Of a DNA stretch of 11,485 bases, positions 1-6,649 are shown piece after piece; within the stretch, counting starts at the first letter, position 1, and every line of letters begins with the position of its first letter. The notes beneath the pieces were generated by a model. It did no database searches. It saw nothing but the letters and a program-made list of their open reading frames with translations, and was not told the DNA's origin. Both the position numbers and the translations under genes were made by a program. This DNA is from JBEIQE01 sp040376705 (GTDB taxonomy: Bacteria > Pseudomonadota > Alphaproteobacteria > UBA2400), in contig JBEIQE010000026.1 of NCBI GenBank assembly GCA_040376705.1, positions 1 through 11,485 of the forward strand, written 5' to 3'.

Positions 1-567
1 ATGGGAAAAGACATCATTCGCTGCAGCTGGGTTGGACACGGCAAGGCGTTTTACGACCATTACCACGATACCGAATGGGGCGTGCCGGTGCATGACGACC
101 ACTTGTTGTTCGAGATGATCATTCTTGAGGGTGCGCAGGCCGGCCTCAGCTGGGAGACCATCCTCAAGCGGCGCGAGGGGTATCGCAAGGCGTTTTGCAA
201 TTTCGATGTACAGAAGGTTGCCCGCATGACCGATGCCAGGCTTGAAAAGCTGATGCATGACGAAGGTATTATCCGCAACCGCCTCAAGATTTTTGGCGCC
301 CGCAAGAACGCGCTGGCGTTTATTGCCATTCAAAAAGAATTTGGCAGCTTCGATGCCTACCTCTGGCGCTTTGTGGGTGGCAAACCCATGCAGCACAAGC
401 AGCCGGGCAGGGTTGTAACCACCCCAGAGTCTGATGCCTTATCCAAAGACCTTAAAAAGCGCGGCATGACCTTTGTAGGCTCGACCATTATGTACGCCTA
501 TATGCAGGCGGTTGGCATGGTGAATGACCATGCGGCAAACTGCTTCAGGTACAAGCAGCTACGTTAG
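1..567 (+). CDS. tag: DNA-3-methyladenine glycosylase I (Tag)
   Basis: Base-excision repair enzyme that removes 3-methyladenine from alkylated DNA in the cytoplasm. The 188-residue product matches the family length and lines up along its whole length with what I recall of E. coli Tag. The zinc ligands are visible as Cys8, His22, His177 and Cys181 (E. coli Cys4, His17, His175, Cys179), and Glu43 in LEGAQAGLSW corresponds to the base-recognising Glu38. YHDTEWGVP (21-29) and ALSKDLKKRGMTFVGSTI (146-163) are further family signatures. The ATG is the first base of the window, so its ribosome binding site cannot be seen; the four extra residues before the first zinc Cys fit a true start. A SulP gene follows on the same strand after a gap of about 60 bases. 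Identification is firm. Confidence 0.96.
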   Translation: MGKDIIRCSWVGHGKAFYDHYHDTEWGVPVHDDHLLFEMIILEGAQAGLSWETILKRREGYRKAFCNFDVQKVARMTDARLEKLMHDEGIIRNRLKIFGARKNALAFIAIQKEFGSFDAYLWRFVGGKPMQHKQPGRVVTTPESDALSKDLKKRGMTFVGSTIMYAYMQAVGMVNDHAANCFRYKQLR

Positions 568-615
568 TTTGATTTACCTTGGGCGTAAGTGGGCGTAGGA
601 GTAGCCATAAGCACC

Positions 616-619
616 GGAG
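616..619 (+). promoter_or_regulatory. Ribosome binding site (GGAG) that selects the SulP start
   Basis: GGAG lies 10 bases before the ATG at 630. The longer reading frame opens with a TTG at 579 that has no purine-rich site before it, and its first 17 residues (many Arg, Ser and His) do not resemble a SulP N-terminus. The site sits inside the perfect palindrome GGAGCTCC (616-623). Confidence 0.6.
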
Positions 620-629
620 CTCCCGTATT

Positions 630-2303
630 ATGGCCAGTTTTATTAACCTCAGTTTTCGCCCCCGTTTGATCGATAGCCTCAAGGGCTATCGTCTGGCGGA
701 CTTCTGGGCGGATTTATCCTCCGGTGTTACCGTGGCGCTTATCGCTCTGCCACTGGCCATGGCTTTTGCCATCGCCTCGGGCCTATCGCCTGAATCCGGT
801 ATTTTTACCGCTATTGTTGCGGGCTTCATCATCTCGGCGCTTGGCGGCTCGCGCGTGCAGATCGGCGGGCCTGCGGGTGCGTTTATTGTTATTGTTTACG
901 GCATCATCGCCAAATATGGCATCGCTGGCCTGTTGCTCTCTACCATGATGGCGGGTGTCATGCTGCTTATCATGGGTATTTTGGGTCTGGGTGCGCTTAT
1001 CCGCTTTGTGCCGATTGCCATCATCATCGGGTTTACCAATGGTATTGCGATTCTTATCGCGCTCTCGCAGCTGAAGGATGTGCTGGGGCTCTCGATTGAG
1101 AAAATGCCAGCCGGCTTTTTTGCACAGCTGGGTGCGCTGTATCAGGCGATTGGTACCATCAGCCCGGCCACAGTAGCTTTGAGTATGGCTTCGCTGGTTA
1201 TTGTATTTGGCTGGCCCAGACTAACAGCCGCGCTCAAAGTGCCTGCACTGCAGCGCCTGCCGGGTAGTGTCATTCTGCTGGTCGCAGCGACAGCGGCGGT
1301 TTACTATCTGCATATTCCGGTTGAAACGATTGGCAGCAAGTTTGGCGCTATTCCGTCCAGTCTGCCGCAACTTACCTTCCCGGAGGTGGATTTTGCAACG
1401 CTGCAAAACCTCCTGCCGCCAGCCATTACCATTGCGCTGCTGTGCGCGATTGAATCGCTGCTGTGCGCGCGCGTGGCGGATGGTTTGATTGATGAGCGCC
1501 ACAACCCCAATCAGGAGTTGATGGCACAGGGCATTGCCAATATTGCAGCGCCGTTGTTCGGTGGCTTCTGCGCCACCGGCACTATTGCGCGTACGGTTGC
1601 TAACGTAAAGCTGGGGGCGCGCTCGCCTATCTCAGGCATGATCCATGCCATCACGCTGCTGCTCATCATCCTGCTGGCAGCGCCGCTGGCAGCTTATGTG
1701 CCATTAGCAGCCTTAGGTGCGATATTGCTGTTTGTGGCCTATAACATGGGCGAATGGCACGAGTTTGTGCGCATGCGCGATTTCTCAACCCAGTACCGCA
1801 TCATTCTGGTCAGCACGTTTATTCTTACCGTAGTGGTCGACCTCACGGTGGCAGTTGAGGTTGGTTTACTGCTGGCCTGCTTATTCTTTATCACGCAGGT
1901 CTCCAGCCTTACGCGACTTGAGCCGGTAGGCGAAACCGAAATTCCGGATCGCCCGCGCTTGGGCGAAGGGATTGAGGTTTACCGCCTCTCAGGCTCACTG
2001 TTCTTTGGTGCGGTGCATAAGCTTGAGGAGCTCATCGCGCCCAGCCGTGCTGTGCCCAAAGTGCTGGTGCTCAGTCTTTCGGGCTTACTCAATATGGATG
2101 CTTCAGGACTTGAGATCTTGGGCGCAGTCAAGCGCACGCTGGCCAAGCGCGGCTGTACACTGGTGCTGTGCGATGTTGTGGGTCAGCCTTTGGCCTTGTT
2201 GCAGCGGACGCATTTTATTGAGCAGTTAGGTGAAGGCAACCTACAGCCACGCTTGGTGGTGGCGGTTGAGTGGGCCGAAAAACTGGCCGCTACCAAGCTT
2301 TAG
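630..2303 (+). CDS. SulP-family anion transporter with C-terminal STAS domain
   Basis: Inner-membrane secondary transporter of the SulP/SLC26 family; known substrates in the family include sulfate, bicarbonate and C4-dicarboxylates (DauA), and the sequence does not decide among them. From the ATG at 630 the product is 557 residues. Hydrophobic segments fill residues 25-425. Family landmarks are VQIGGPAGAF (77-86), FTNGIAILIALSQLK (135-149), CAIESLLCARVADG (272-285, with the conserved membrane Glu275) and ATGTIARTVANVKLGARSP (315-333). The cytoplasmic STAS domain covers about 449-548, with the usual loop NMDASGLEIL (488-497) carrying Ser492. It follows tag by 62 bases and converges on the methyltransferase gene, overlapping its stop codon by four bases. 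Family is certain, substrate is not. Confidence 0.93.
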   Translation: MASFINLSFRPRLIDSLKGYRLADFWADLSSGVTVALIALPLAMAFAIASGLSPESGIFTAIVAGFIISALGGSRVQIGGPAGAFIVIVYGIIAKYGIAGLLLSTMMAGVMLLIMGILGLGALIRFVPIAIIIGFTNGIAILIALSQLKDVLGLSIEKMPAGFFAQLGALYQAIGTISPATVALSMASLVIVFGWPRLTAALKVPALQRLPGSVILLVAATAAVYYLHIPVETIGSKFGAIPSSLPQLTFPEVDFATLQNLLPPAITIALLCAIESLLCARVADGLIDERHNPNQELMAQGIANIAAPLFGGFCATGTIARTVANVKLGARSPISGMIHAITLLLIILLAAPLAAYVPLAALGAILLFVAYNMGEWHEFVRMRDFSTQYRIILVSTFILTVVVDLTVAVEVGLLLACLFFITQVSSLTRLEPVGETEIPDRPRLGEGIEVYRLSGSLFFGAVHKLEELIAPSRAVPKVLVLSLSGLLNMDASGLEILGAVKRTLAKRGCTLVLCDVVGQPLALLQRTHFIEQLGEGNLQPRLVVAVEWAEKLAATKL

Positions 2304-3196
2304 CCCAGTTTATACCAGGTCAGCTCGTGCTTGTTATGGAACAGGTGCACCACATGGCTACCGGGGATGGCTAAAAATGCCTGCACGGCCTCATGGTCAG
2401 TATCGCCCTGCAGTTTGATGGTGCAGCAGAAATTTTTGGCCTTACCGGCTTTAATCCAGCGCTGCACGAGACTAAGCAGGCGCGCGGGGTAACAGGCCAC
2501 ATCACTGAACAGCCAGTCTACGGGCTCATGCTTTTCGGGCTCGAGCGCGAATACGCTGCCCTGCTGAAATTTTATATTCGGCATACTGGCGATATTCTGA
2601 GCGAGTGGCGACTTATCGATGCTGATGACATTGCAGCCGAACTTGGCCAGCACCCAGCTCCAGCCGCCGGGGCAGGCACCAAGATCGAGGCACAGAGCGC
2701 CAGCCTCAGGCCTGATACCGGTAATGGTGAAAAACTCCCACAGCTTAAGGTAGGCGCGGTTGGGCGGTGTTTCTTTATCTTCCACAAACTCAACCTCGCC
2801 GTTTTTATACGGGCTTGAGCAGGTGGCGCTGGCGAGAATGTGGTTGGCATCAACCAGTGTCCAGCTGCCGAGGGGCGCTGTGGGCAAAGGCGAAGGGAAC
2901 ACAATAGGCTTGGCCGAGACATGCGGCAGCTGTTCCTGAATAAGCCGCGCACGGCCATGCAGCTGGAAGTCATAAAGCGCCCAGTTGCGCTGAATGGCCT
3001 TGAGCTGCGCGGCTGCCTGCTTGATCGATTCAAATTCAATATTAAGGGGGTTAAGCCATACATTTTGTGCCCAGACGCTCAGCACCGGCAGGCGGTCGGT
3101 CATCAGCAGGCGGCCATGGCGTGCAGTAACGGGGCCAATCTCGGCCTCCAGCTGTGCTTCATAGCCTTCGGCCGCGAGATAACCAGTCTGTGTCAT
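2300..3196 (-). CDS. RlmM-like SAM-dependent 2'-O-methyltransferase
   Basis: Predicted RNA ribose 2'-O-methyltransferase of the FtsJ/RlmM type (COG2933-like). RlmM of E. coli modifies C2498 of 23S rRNA. The SAM-binding loop DLGACPGGW is at 171-179, identical to RlmM as I recall it, followed by the acidic end of the next strand (SIDKSPLAQ, Asp194). The K-D-K-E tetrad typical of 2'-O-methyltransferases can be placed at Lys151 (RAYLKLWEF), Asp232 (LFSDVACYP), Lys261 (TIKLQGD) and Glu291 (NKHELTWY). The N-terminal half (1-140) is likely an RNA-binding, THUMP-like region. At 298 residues it is shorter than E. coli RlmM (about 366), so the rRNA target is inferred. It starts 10 bases after the lysR stop with no clear ribosome binding site, which suggests translational coupling. 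Confidence 0.85.
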   Translation of the reverse strand: MTQTGYLAAEGYEAQLEAEIGPVTARHGRLLMTDRLPVLSVWAQNVWLNPLNIEFESIKQAAAQLKAIQRNWALYDFQLHGRARLIQEQLPHVSAKPIVFPSPLPTAPLGSWTLVDANHILASATCSSPYKNGEVEFVEDKETPPNRAYLKLWEFFTITGIRPEAGALCLDLGACPGGWSWVLAKFGCNVISIDKSPLAQNIASMPNIKFQQGSVFALEPEKHEPVDWLFSDVACYPARLLSLVQRWIKAGKAKNFCCTIKLQGDTDHEAVQAFLAIPGSHVVHLFHNKHELTWYKLG

Positions 3197-3206
3197 GGCG
3201 GCTTTT

Positions 3207-4133
3207 CTAGCCTTTGCTTAGCTGTTTTGCCAGTATGAAGAAGTTACTGGCAGCTGCCGAGCGGCCCTGTATTGGTGCAATCAGGTTATAGGTCATGCAC
3301 GGGGTGCGTTTACCTTTGGGCATACCCAGCGGCCTGAATACCGCGCCTTCTATGGGCAATTTGGCCAAAAAGCCGGGTAGCAGGGATATGCCTTGGCCAG
3401 CCGCCACCATGCTTAGTACCAGCGGCATCTGCATAATCTCATACGCGCGGCGCGGCTCGGCTTTAACCGCGGCAAAAGCCTCGATCACCGCATCGTAACA
3501 TTGCGTACCCGCATGGCGGGACTGGCCGATGAGCAGCTCCCCCACCAGATCGCGGATATGAATGGTCTTTTGTTTGGCCAGCTGGTGTTTGGCTGGCACG
3601 ACCGCCATGAGCAGGTCATGTGCGAGGTTCAGGCGCTCAAGGTCGGCGTGCTGGTGGCCATCGTCCAGCCAGATAAGCGCAAGGTCCAGCTGTGCAGCTT
3701 TGATATCGGCCAGCTGCAGTAAATTGGCCTGTTCGTGGAGTACCAGCTCCACCCGTATCCACGGGTAGAGCTGATGAAATTTCTGTAACAGCTTGGTGGT
3801 GAAGGGGTGGAAAGGGGCAGAGAAATTCACTCCCACGCGCAGGTGGCCTGTAAGGCCCGCCTCAGCCTCTTTGGTTTGCAGGGCAACGCGGTTCATTTCA
3901 TTCAGCAGCTTGCGCGCTTCAGGCAACAGGTAGGTACCTGCAGGCGTCAGCTCGACATGGCGCTGCGTGCGCGCAAACAGTTGCACGCCCATATGTGCCT
4001 CAAGTGCCTTGATCTGCTGGCTGAGCGGCGGTTGCGAGATATTAAGGCGTTTGGCTGCACGGCCGAAGTGCAGCTCTTCGGCAACCGTTACGAAGTAGCG
4101 CAGCTGGCGCAGGTCGATAGCATTGATACGCAT
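3207..4133 (-). CDS. LysR-family transcriptional regulator
   Basis: A 308-residue LysR-type regulator, the usual length. The winged helix-turn-helix occupies residues 8-67: LRQLRYFVTVAEELHFGRAA, then the recognition helix region SQPPLSQQIKALE (33-45) and the wing LFARTQRHVELTPAG (52-66). A linker helix and the two-lobed effector-binding domain follow from about residue 94. It is divergent from a PhzF-family gene with only 82 bases between the two starts, the classic layout in which a LysR protein controls its neighbour and itself. Its effector is unknown. There is no recognisable Shine-Dalgarno sequence before the ATG (AT-rich GATACTTA). A perfect TATAAT at 4156-4161 on this strand would give a leader of roughly 16 bases. 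The methyltransferase gene follows 10 bases downstream, probably in the same transcript. Confidence 0.93.
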   Translation of the reverse strand: MRINAIDLRQLRYFVTVAEELHFGRAAKRLNISQPPLSQQIKALEAHMGVQLFARTQRHVELTPAGTYLLPEARKLLNEMNRVALQTKEAEAGLTGHLRVGVNFSAPFHPFTTKLLQKFHQLYPWIRVELVLHEQANLLQLADIKAAQLDLALIWLDDGHQHADLERLNLAHDLLMAVVPAKHQLAKQKTIHIRDLVGELLIGQSRHAGTQCYDAVIEAFAAVKAEPRRAYEIMQMPLVLSMVAAGQGISLLPGFLAKLPIEGAVFRPLGMPKGKRTPCMTYNLIAPIQGRSAAASNFFILAKQLSKG

Positions 4134-4215
4134 TAAGTATCAATTAGCATAATTTATTATATTTCACAAATCACTGCAGCACCTCCATTTTAAGCTCATC
4201 AACCCGGAGGATATC
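4134..4215. promoter_or_regulatory. Divergent lysR / phzF-like promoter region
   Basis: AT-rich 82-base region. The minus strand carries a perfect -10 hexamer TATAAT (4161 down to 4156) for lysR, with no good -35 at the right distance. The plus strand carries TATTAT (4155-4160) for the PhzF-family gene, with a weak -35 TTAAGT (4133-4138) 16 bases upstream. The two -10 elements lie on the same bases, which produces the inverted repeat ATAAT-TT-ATTAT (4149-4160). Such overlap makes the two promoters mutually exclusive and fits LysR control. I could not single out one T-N11-A LysR site among several possible ones. GGAGG (4206-4210) is the ribosome binding site of the plus-strand gene, 5 bases before its ATG. 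Confidence 0.55.
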
Positions 4216-5049
4216 ATGGAAAAACAGCTAGAAATCGTACATGCTTTTACGCTCAATAGTCGCGGCGGCAACCCGGCAGGGGTGGTCAACCATGCTGATG
4301 GTCTATCGCCACAGCAAAAACAGCAGATCGCTGCTAAGGCTGGTCTGTCCGAGACTGTGTTTATCTCGCAGTCGGATATTGCGACGCGTAAGCTCGAGTT
4401 TTTTACACCGACAAAGCAGATACCGCATTGCGGCCATGCCACTGTGGCGGCTTTCGCTTACCTGCAGCAAACAGGTGAGCTGGCAGACGGCGCGTATAGC
4501 AAAGAGACCATTGATGGTACCCGCCGTATCCGTCTGCATAAAGGCGAGGTCTCTTTAGAGCAAAAGCCGCCGCGGTTCAGCGCACTACCTGATCATGCCT
4601 TGGGCGCGCTTGGCCTTTACGAGCGCGACCTGGCGCCGGGCTATACAGGCGTGATTGCTGATGCGGGTAATGCCTTTGCCCTCATTCCCGTAGCCTCGGT
4701 TCGTGCCCTCAAGTATCTCGAGCCTGATATGGACGCAATTGCACTGGTAAGCGCGCAGTTCAATCTTATTGGGTATTATGCCTATGCCCCGCTGGAGCAG
4801 GGCTTGTATCAGGCCGCTGCCCGCATGTTTGCACCGCACTATGGCATTAAGGAGGAGGCCGCCACCGGAATGGCGGCAGGCCCGCTGGCAGCTTACCTGT
4901 CGAGCCGCGGGCAGCCTCAAAAGGCTTACAATATCGTGCAAGGCACGCTTATGAGCCAGCCATCGCCCAGCCGCCTGCGGGTGGAGCTGGAGCATAAAAA
5001 CCAGCAGCTTGAACGGGTTTGGGTCAGTGGATCAGCACAGCTAAAATAA
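4216..5049 (+). CDS. PhzF-family isomerase/epimerase
   Basis: Member of the PhzF family, which has the diaminopimelate-epimerase fold and includes the phenazine enzyme PhzF plus many proteins of unknown substrate such as E. coli YddE. The 277-residue length is typical. Visible landmarks are the N-terminal GNPAGVV (18-24), the catalytic Glu46 in LSETVF (PhzF Glu45), FFTPTKQIPHCGHATVAA (62-79, with the Cys-Gly-His signature) and EEAATGMAAGPLAAYL (213-228) in the second lobe. No other phenazine gene is in the window, so a phenazine role is unlikely. Strong ribosome binding site GGAGG with 5-base spacing. It is divergent from lysR, its likely regulator. The HIG1 gene starts 46 bases downstream with no terminator between, so read-through into the next operon is possible. 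Confidence 0.9.
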   Translation: MEKQLEIVHAFTLNSRGGNPAGVVNHADGLSPQQKQQIAAKAGLSETVFISQSDIATRKLEFFTPTKQIPHCGHATVAAFAYLQQTGELADGAYSKETIDGTRRIRLHKGEVSLEQKPPRFSALPDHALGALGLYERDLAPGYTGVIADAGNAFALIPVASVRALKYLEPDMDAIALVSAQFNLIGYYAYAPLEQGLYQAAARMFAPHYGIKEEAATGMAAGPLAAYLSSRGQPQKAYNIVQGTLMSQPSPSRLRVELEHKNQQLERVWVSGSAQLK

Positions 5050-5095
5050 ATATGTAGGGCTGGTCGCAGGGGGAAAGCCGGAGTAAGTTACAGGC

Positions 5096-5290
5096 ATGGA
5101 AACTTTATCTGTCATTCTTCTCGCGGCGGCCCTGCTGGCTGTCCTGGCTTCACTTGTTGTTGGCCTCTTCGCCATGGCGCGCGGTAAAGAGCAGGATGCT
5201 GCCCTCTCGCAAAAAATGATGCGCATGCGTGTGACCCTTCAGGGCGTGGCGCTGGCTGCCTTTTTGATTGCGGTGGTGGCCCGTGGTTAA
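5096..5290 (+). CDS. HIG1-domain twin-transmembrane protein
   Basis: Small 64-residue inner-membrane protein with two hydrophobic helices (about 5-27 and 47-62) joined by a charged loop. The loop and second helix contain SQKMMRMRVTLQ, which fits the QRRQ signature of HIG1 proteins, Q-x3-R-x-R-x3-Q, at Gln39, Arg43, Arg45 and Gln49. Mitochondrial relatives (Rcf1, HIGD1A) assist cytochrome c oxidase and respiratory supercomplexes; the role of the bacterial forms is much less clear. A GGAG (5080-5083) precedes the ATG by 12 bases. Its end overlaps the GTG start of the cobalamin adenosyltransferase by eight bases, which implies coupled translation. As a membrane partner it could link the ETF operon downstream to the respiratory chain, but that is inference. 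Confidence 0.83.
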   Translation: METLSVILLAAALLAVLASLVVGLFAMARGKEQDAALSQKMMRMRVTLQGVALAAFLIAVVARG

Positions 5291-5837
5291 GCTCAACACC
5301 ATAACTACACGTACTGGCGATGACGGCACCACCGGCCTTGGCGATGGTTCGCGCATCAGCAAACACAGCCTGCGTATCGAGGCGATTGGCGCGGTGGATG
5401 AGCTGAATGCCTCACTCGGTATGGCGCGCCTGCGCACCTCGCCCGAGATTGATGGCTATCTCGCCCGTATCCAGAACGACCTGTTCGATATGGGGGCCGA
5501 TCTCTGCACCCCTAAGGCGGGCGAAGGTCAGCTGCGCATCACGCAGGGTCAGGTTGAGTGGCTTGAGGCGTCCCAAGCGTATATGAACGCCAATCTTGCG
5601 CCGCTTAACTCATTCGTACTGCCGGGTGGCTCGGTTGATGCGGCGATGCTGCATGTCTCGCGCACGCAGGCCCGCAGGGCCGAGCGCCGAATTGTGGCGC
5701 TGCATGAGGCCGAAGCGCTCAATCCACATCTGTTGCAATATATCAATCGCCTGTCCGACTTCCTGTTTGTGCTCTCGCGCTGCGCTAACGCGGGCGAAGA
5801 TGTGCTGTGGGTACCCGGCCAAAACCACGCGAAATAA
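5283..5837 (+). CDS. PduO-type cob(I)alamin adenosyltransferase
   Basis: Makes adenosylcobalamin from cob(I)alamin and ATP (MMAB/PduO type, EC 2.5.1.17), supplying coenzyme for mutases such as methylmalonyl-CoA mutase. I place the start at the GTG at 5283, giving 184 residues and the usual beginning MVKLNTITTRTGDDGTTGL; the TTG at 5268 would add an unusual Arg-Trp-Trp-Pro leader. Motifs are the N-terminal ATP loop TRTGDDGTTGL (9-19), FVLPGG (111-116), SRTQARRAERR (126-136) and INRLSDFLFVLSR (154-166). The start overlaps the end of the HIG1 gene. The etfB start is 62 bases downstream. The neighbouring ETF and hydroxyacyl-CoA genes fit a role in acyl-CoA catabolism; no B12-dependent mutase is inside the window. 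Confidence 0.93.
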   Translation: MVKLNTITTRTGDDGTTGLGDGSRISKHSLRIEAIGAVDELNASLGMARLRTSPEIDGYLARIQNDLFDMGADLCTPKAGEGQLRITQGQVEWLEASQAYMNANLAPLNSFVLPGGSVDAAMLHVSRTQARRAERRIVALHEAEALNPHLLQYINRLSDFLFVLSRCANAGEDVLWVPGQNHAK

Positions 5838-5850
5838 GAAATCACGCTAA

Positions 5851-5879
5851 TTGACGGTTAACCATCCATCACTTACCTT
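5851..5879 (+). promoter_or_regulatory. Possible promoter before etfB
   Basis: A good -35 TTGACG (5851-5856) is followed after 17 bases by a poor -10 TACCTT (5874-5879), in the 62-base gap before etfB. A perfect palindrome GGTTAACC (5856-5863) begins at the last base of the -35 and could be an operator. It may be an internal promoter that lets etfBA-hbd be expressed separately from the two upstream genes. Confidence 0.35.
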
Positions 5880-5899
5880 ACGGTCGGTGGAGGAAACCA

Positions 5900-6649
5900 A
5901 TGAAAATACTCGTTCCGGTCAAGCGTGTGGTCGATTACAACGTCAAAATTCGCGTCAAGGCGGATGGTACCGGCGTTGAGACCGCTAACGTCAAAATGTC
6001 GATGAATCCGTTTGATGAAATCGCCATCGAAGAGGCCGTGCGCCTGAAGGAAAAGGGCAAAGCCACCGAGGTGGTTGCCGTGACCATCGGCCCCAAGGCG
6101 GCCGAAGAGACATTACGTACGGCACTCGCTATTGGTGCCGACCGCGCTTTGCATGTGGTGCATGAGGCTGAAGTACAGCCGTTGGCCGTAGCCAAGCTCC
6201 TCGTTAAGCTGGTTGATAAAGAACAGCCGCAGCTGGTGATCCTCGGCAAACAGGCGATTGATGACGATAGCAACCAGACCGGCCAGATGCTCGCTGCCCT
6301 CCTTAACTGGGGTCAGGCCACTTTCGCCTCGAAGGTCGAGGTTGGCGATGGTGTGGTGACTGTTACCCGCGAGATTGACGGTGGCCTCGAGACGCTTGAG
6401 GTCAAGCTGCCAGCGATCATCACGACAGACCTTCGCCTTAACGAGCCGCGCTACGCCTCGCTCCCCAATATCATGAAGGCCAAGAAGAAGCCGCTCGAAG
6501 CACTCGAGCCCGCAGCGCTGGGGGTTGATATGACCCCGCGCCTTGAAACCCTGAAGGTCGAAGAGCCGGCCAAGCGCAAGGCTGGCATCAAGGTCGCGAG
6601 TGTTGACGAGCTGGTGGCCAAACTCAAAACAGAAGCACAGGTGATCTGA
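5900..6649 (+). CDS. etfB: Electron transfer flavoprotein beta subunit
   Basis: Small subunit of ETF, which takes electrons from acyl-CoA dehydrogenases and passes them to ETF-ubiquinone oxidoreductase. It binds the structural AMP and carries the dehydrogenase-recognition loop. The product has 249 residues. Landmarks are VPVKRVVDYNVK (5-16), MNPFDEIAIEEA (35-46), the nucleotide-binding GKQAIDDDSNQTGQM (116-130) and the beta signature DLRLNEPRYASLPNIMKAKK (177-196). The recognition loop with Leu188 is followed by Lys193, 195, 196 and 197, nearly identical to the mitochondrial protein, where lysines there are methylated. GGAGGA (5889-5894) lies five bases before the ATG. Its TGA overlaps the etfA ATG by one base (TGATG at 6647-6651), so the two subunits are made together. 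Confidence 0.97.
   Translation: MKILVPVKRVVDYNVKIRVKADGTGVETANVKMSMNPFDEIAIEEAVRLKEKGKATEVVAVTIGPKAAEETLRTALAIGADRALHVVHEAEVQPLAVAKLLVKLVDKEQPQLVILGKQAIDDDSNQTGQMLAALLNWGQATFASKVEVGDGVVTVTREIDGGLETLEVKLPAIITTDLRLNEPRYASLPNIMKAKKKPLEALEPAALGVDMTPRLETLKVEEPAKRKAGIKVASVDELVAKLKTEAQVI

Noticed and set aside
579..629. TTG-initiated N-terminal extension of the SulP transporter
   Set aside because: No ribosome binding site and a basic, non-conserved leader; the ATG at 630 has GGAG and a family-like start.
2393..3238. Long plus-strand frames antisense to the methyltransferase gene
   Set aside because: The minus strand encodes a clear methyltransferase with all motifs; the plus-strand products resemble nothing I recognise.
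5268..5282. TTG start for the cobalamin adenosyltransferase
   Set aside because: It would add an Arg-Trp-Trp-Pro leader; the GTG at 5283 gives the usual MVKLN beginning.
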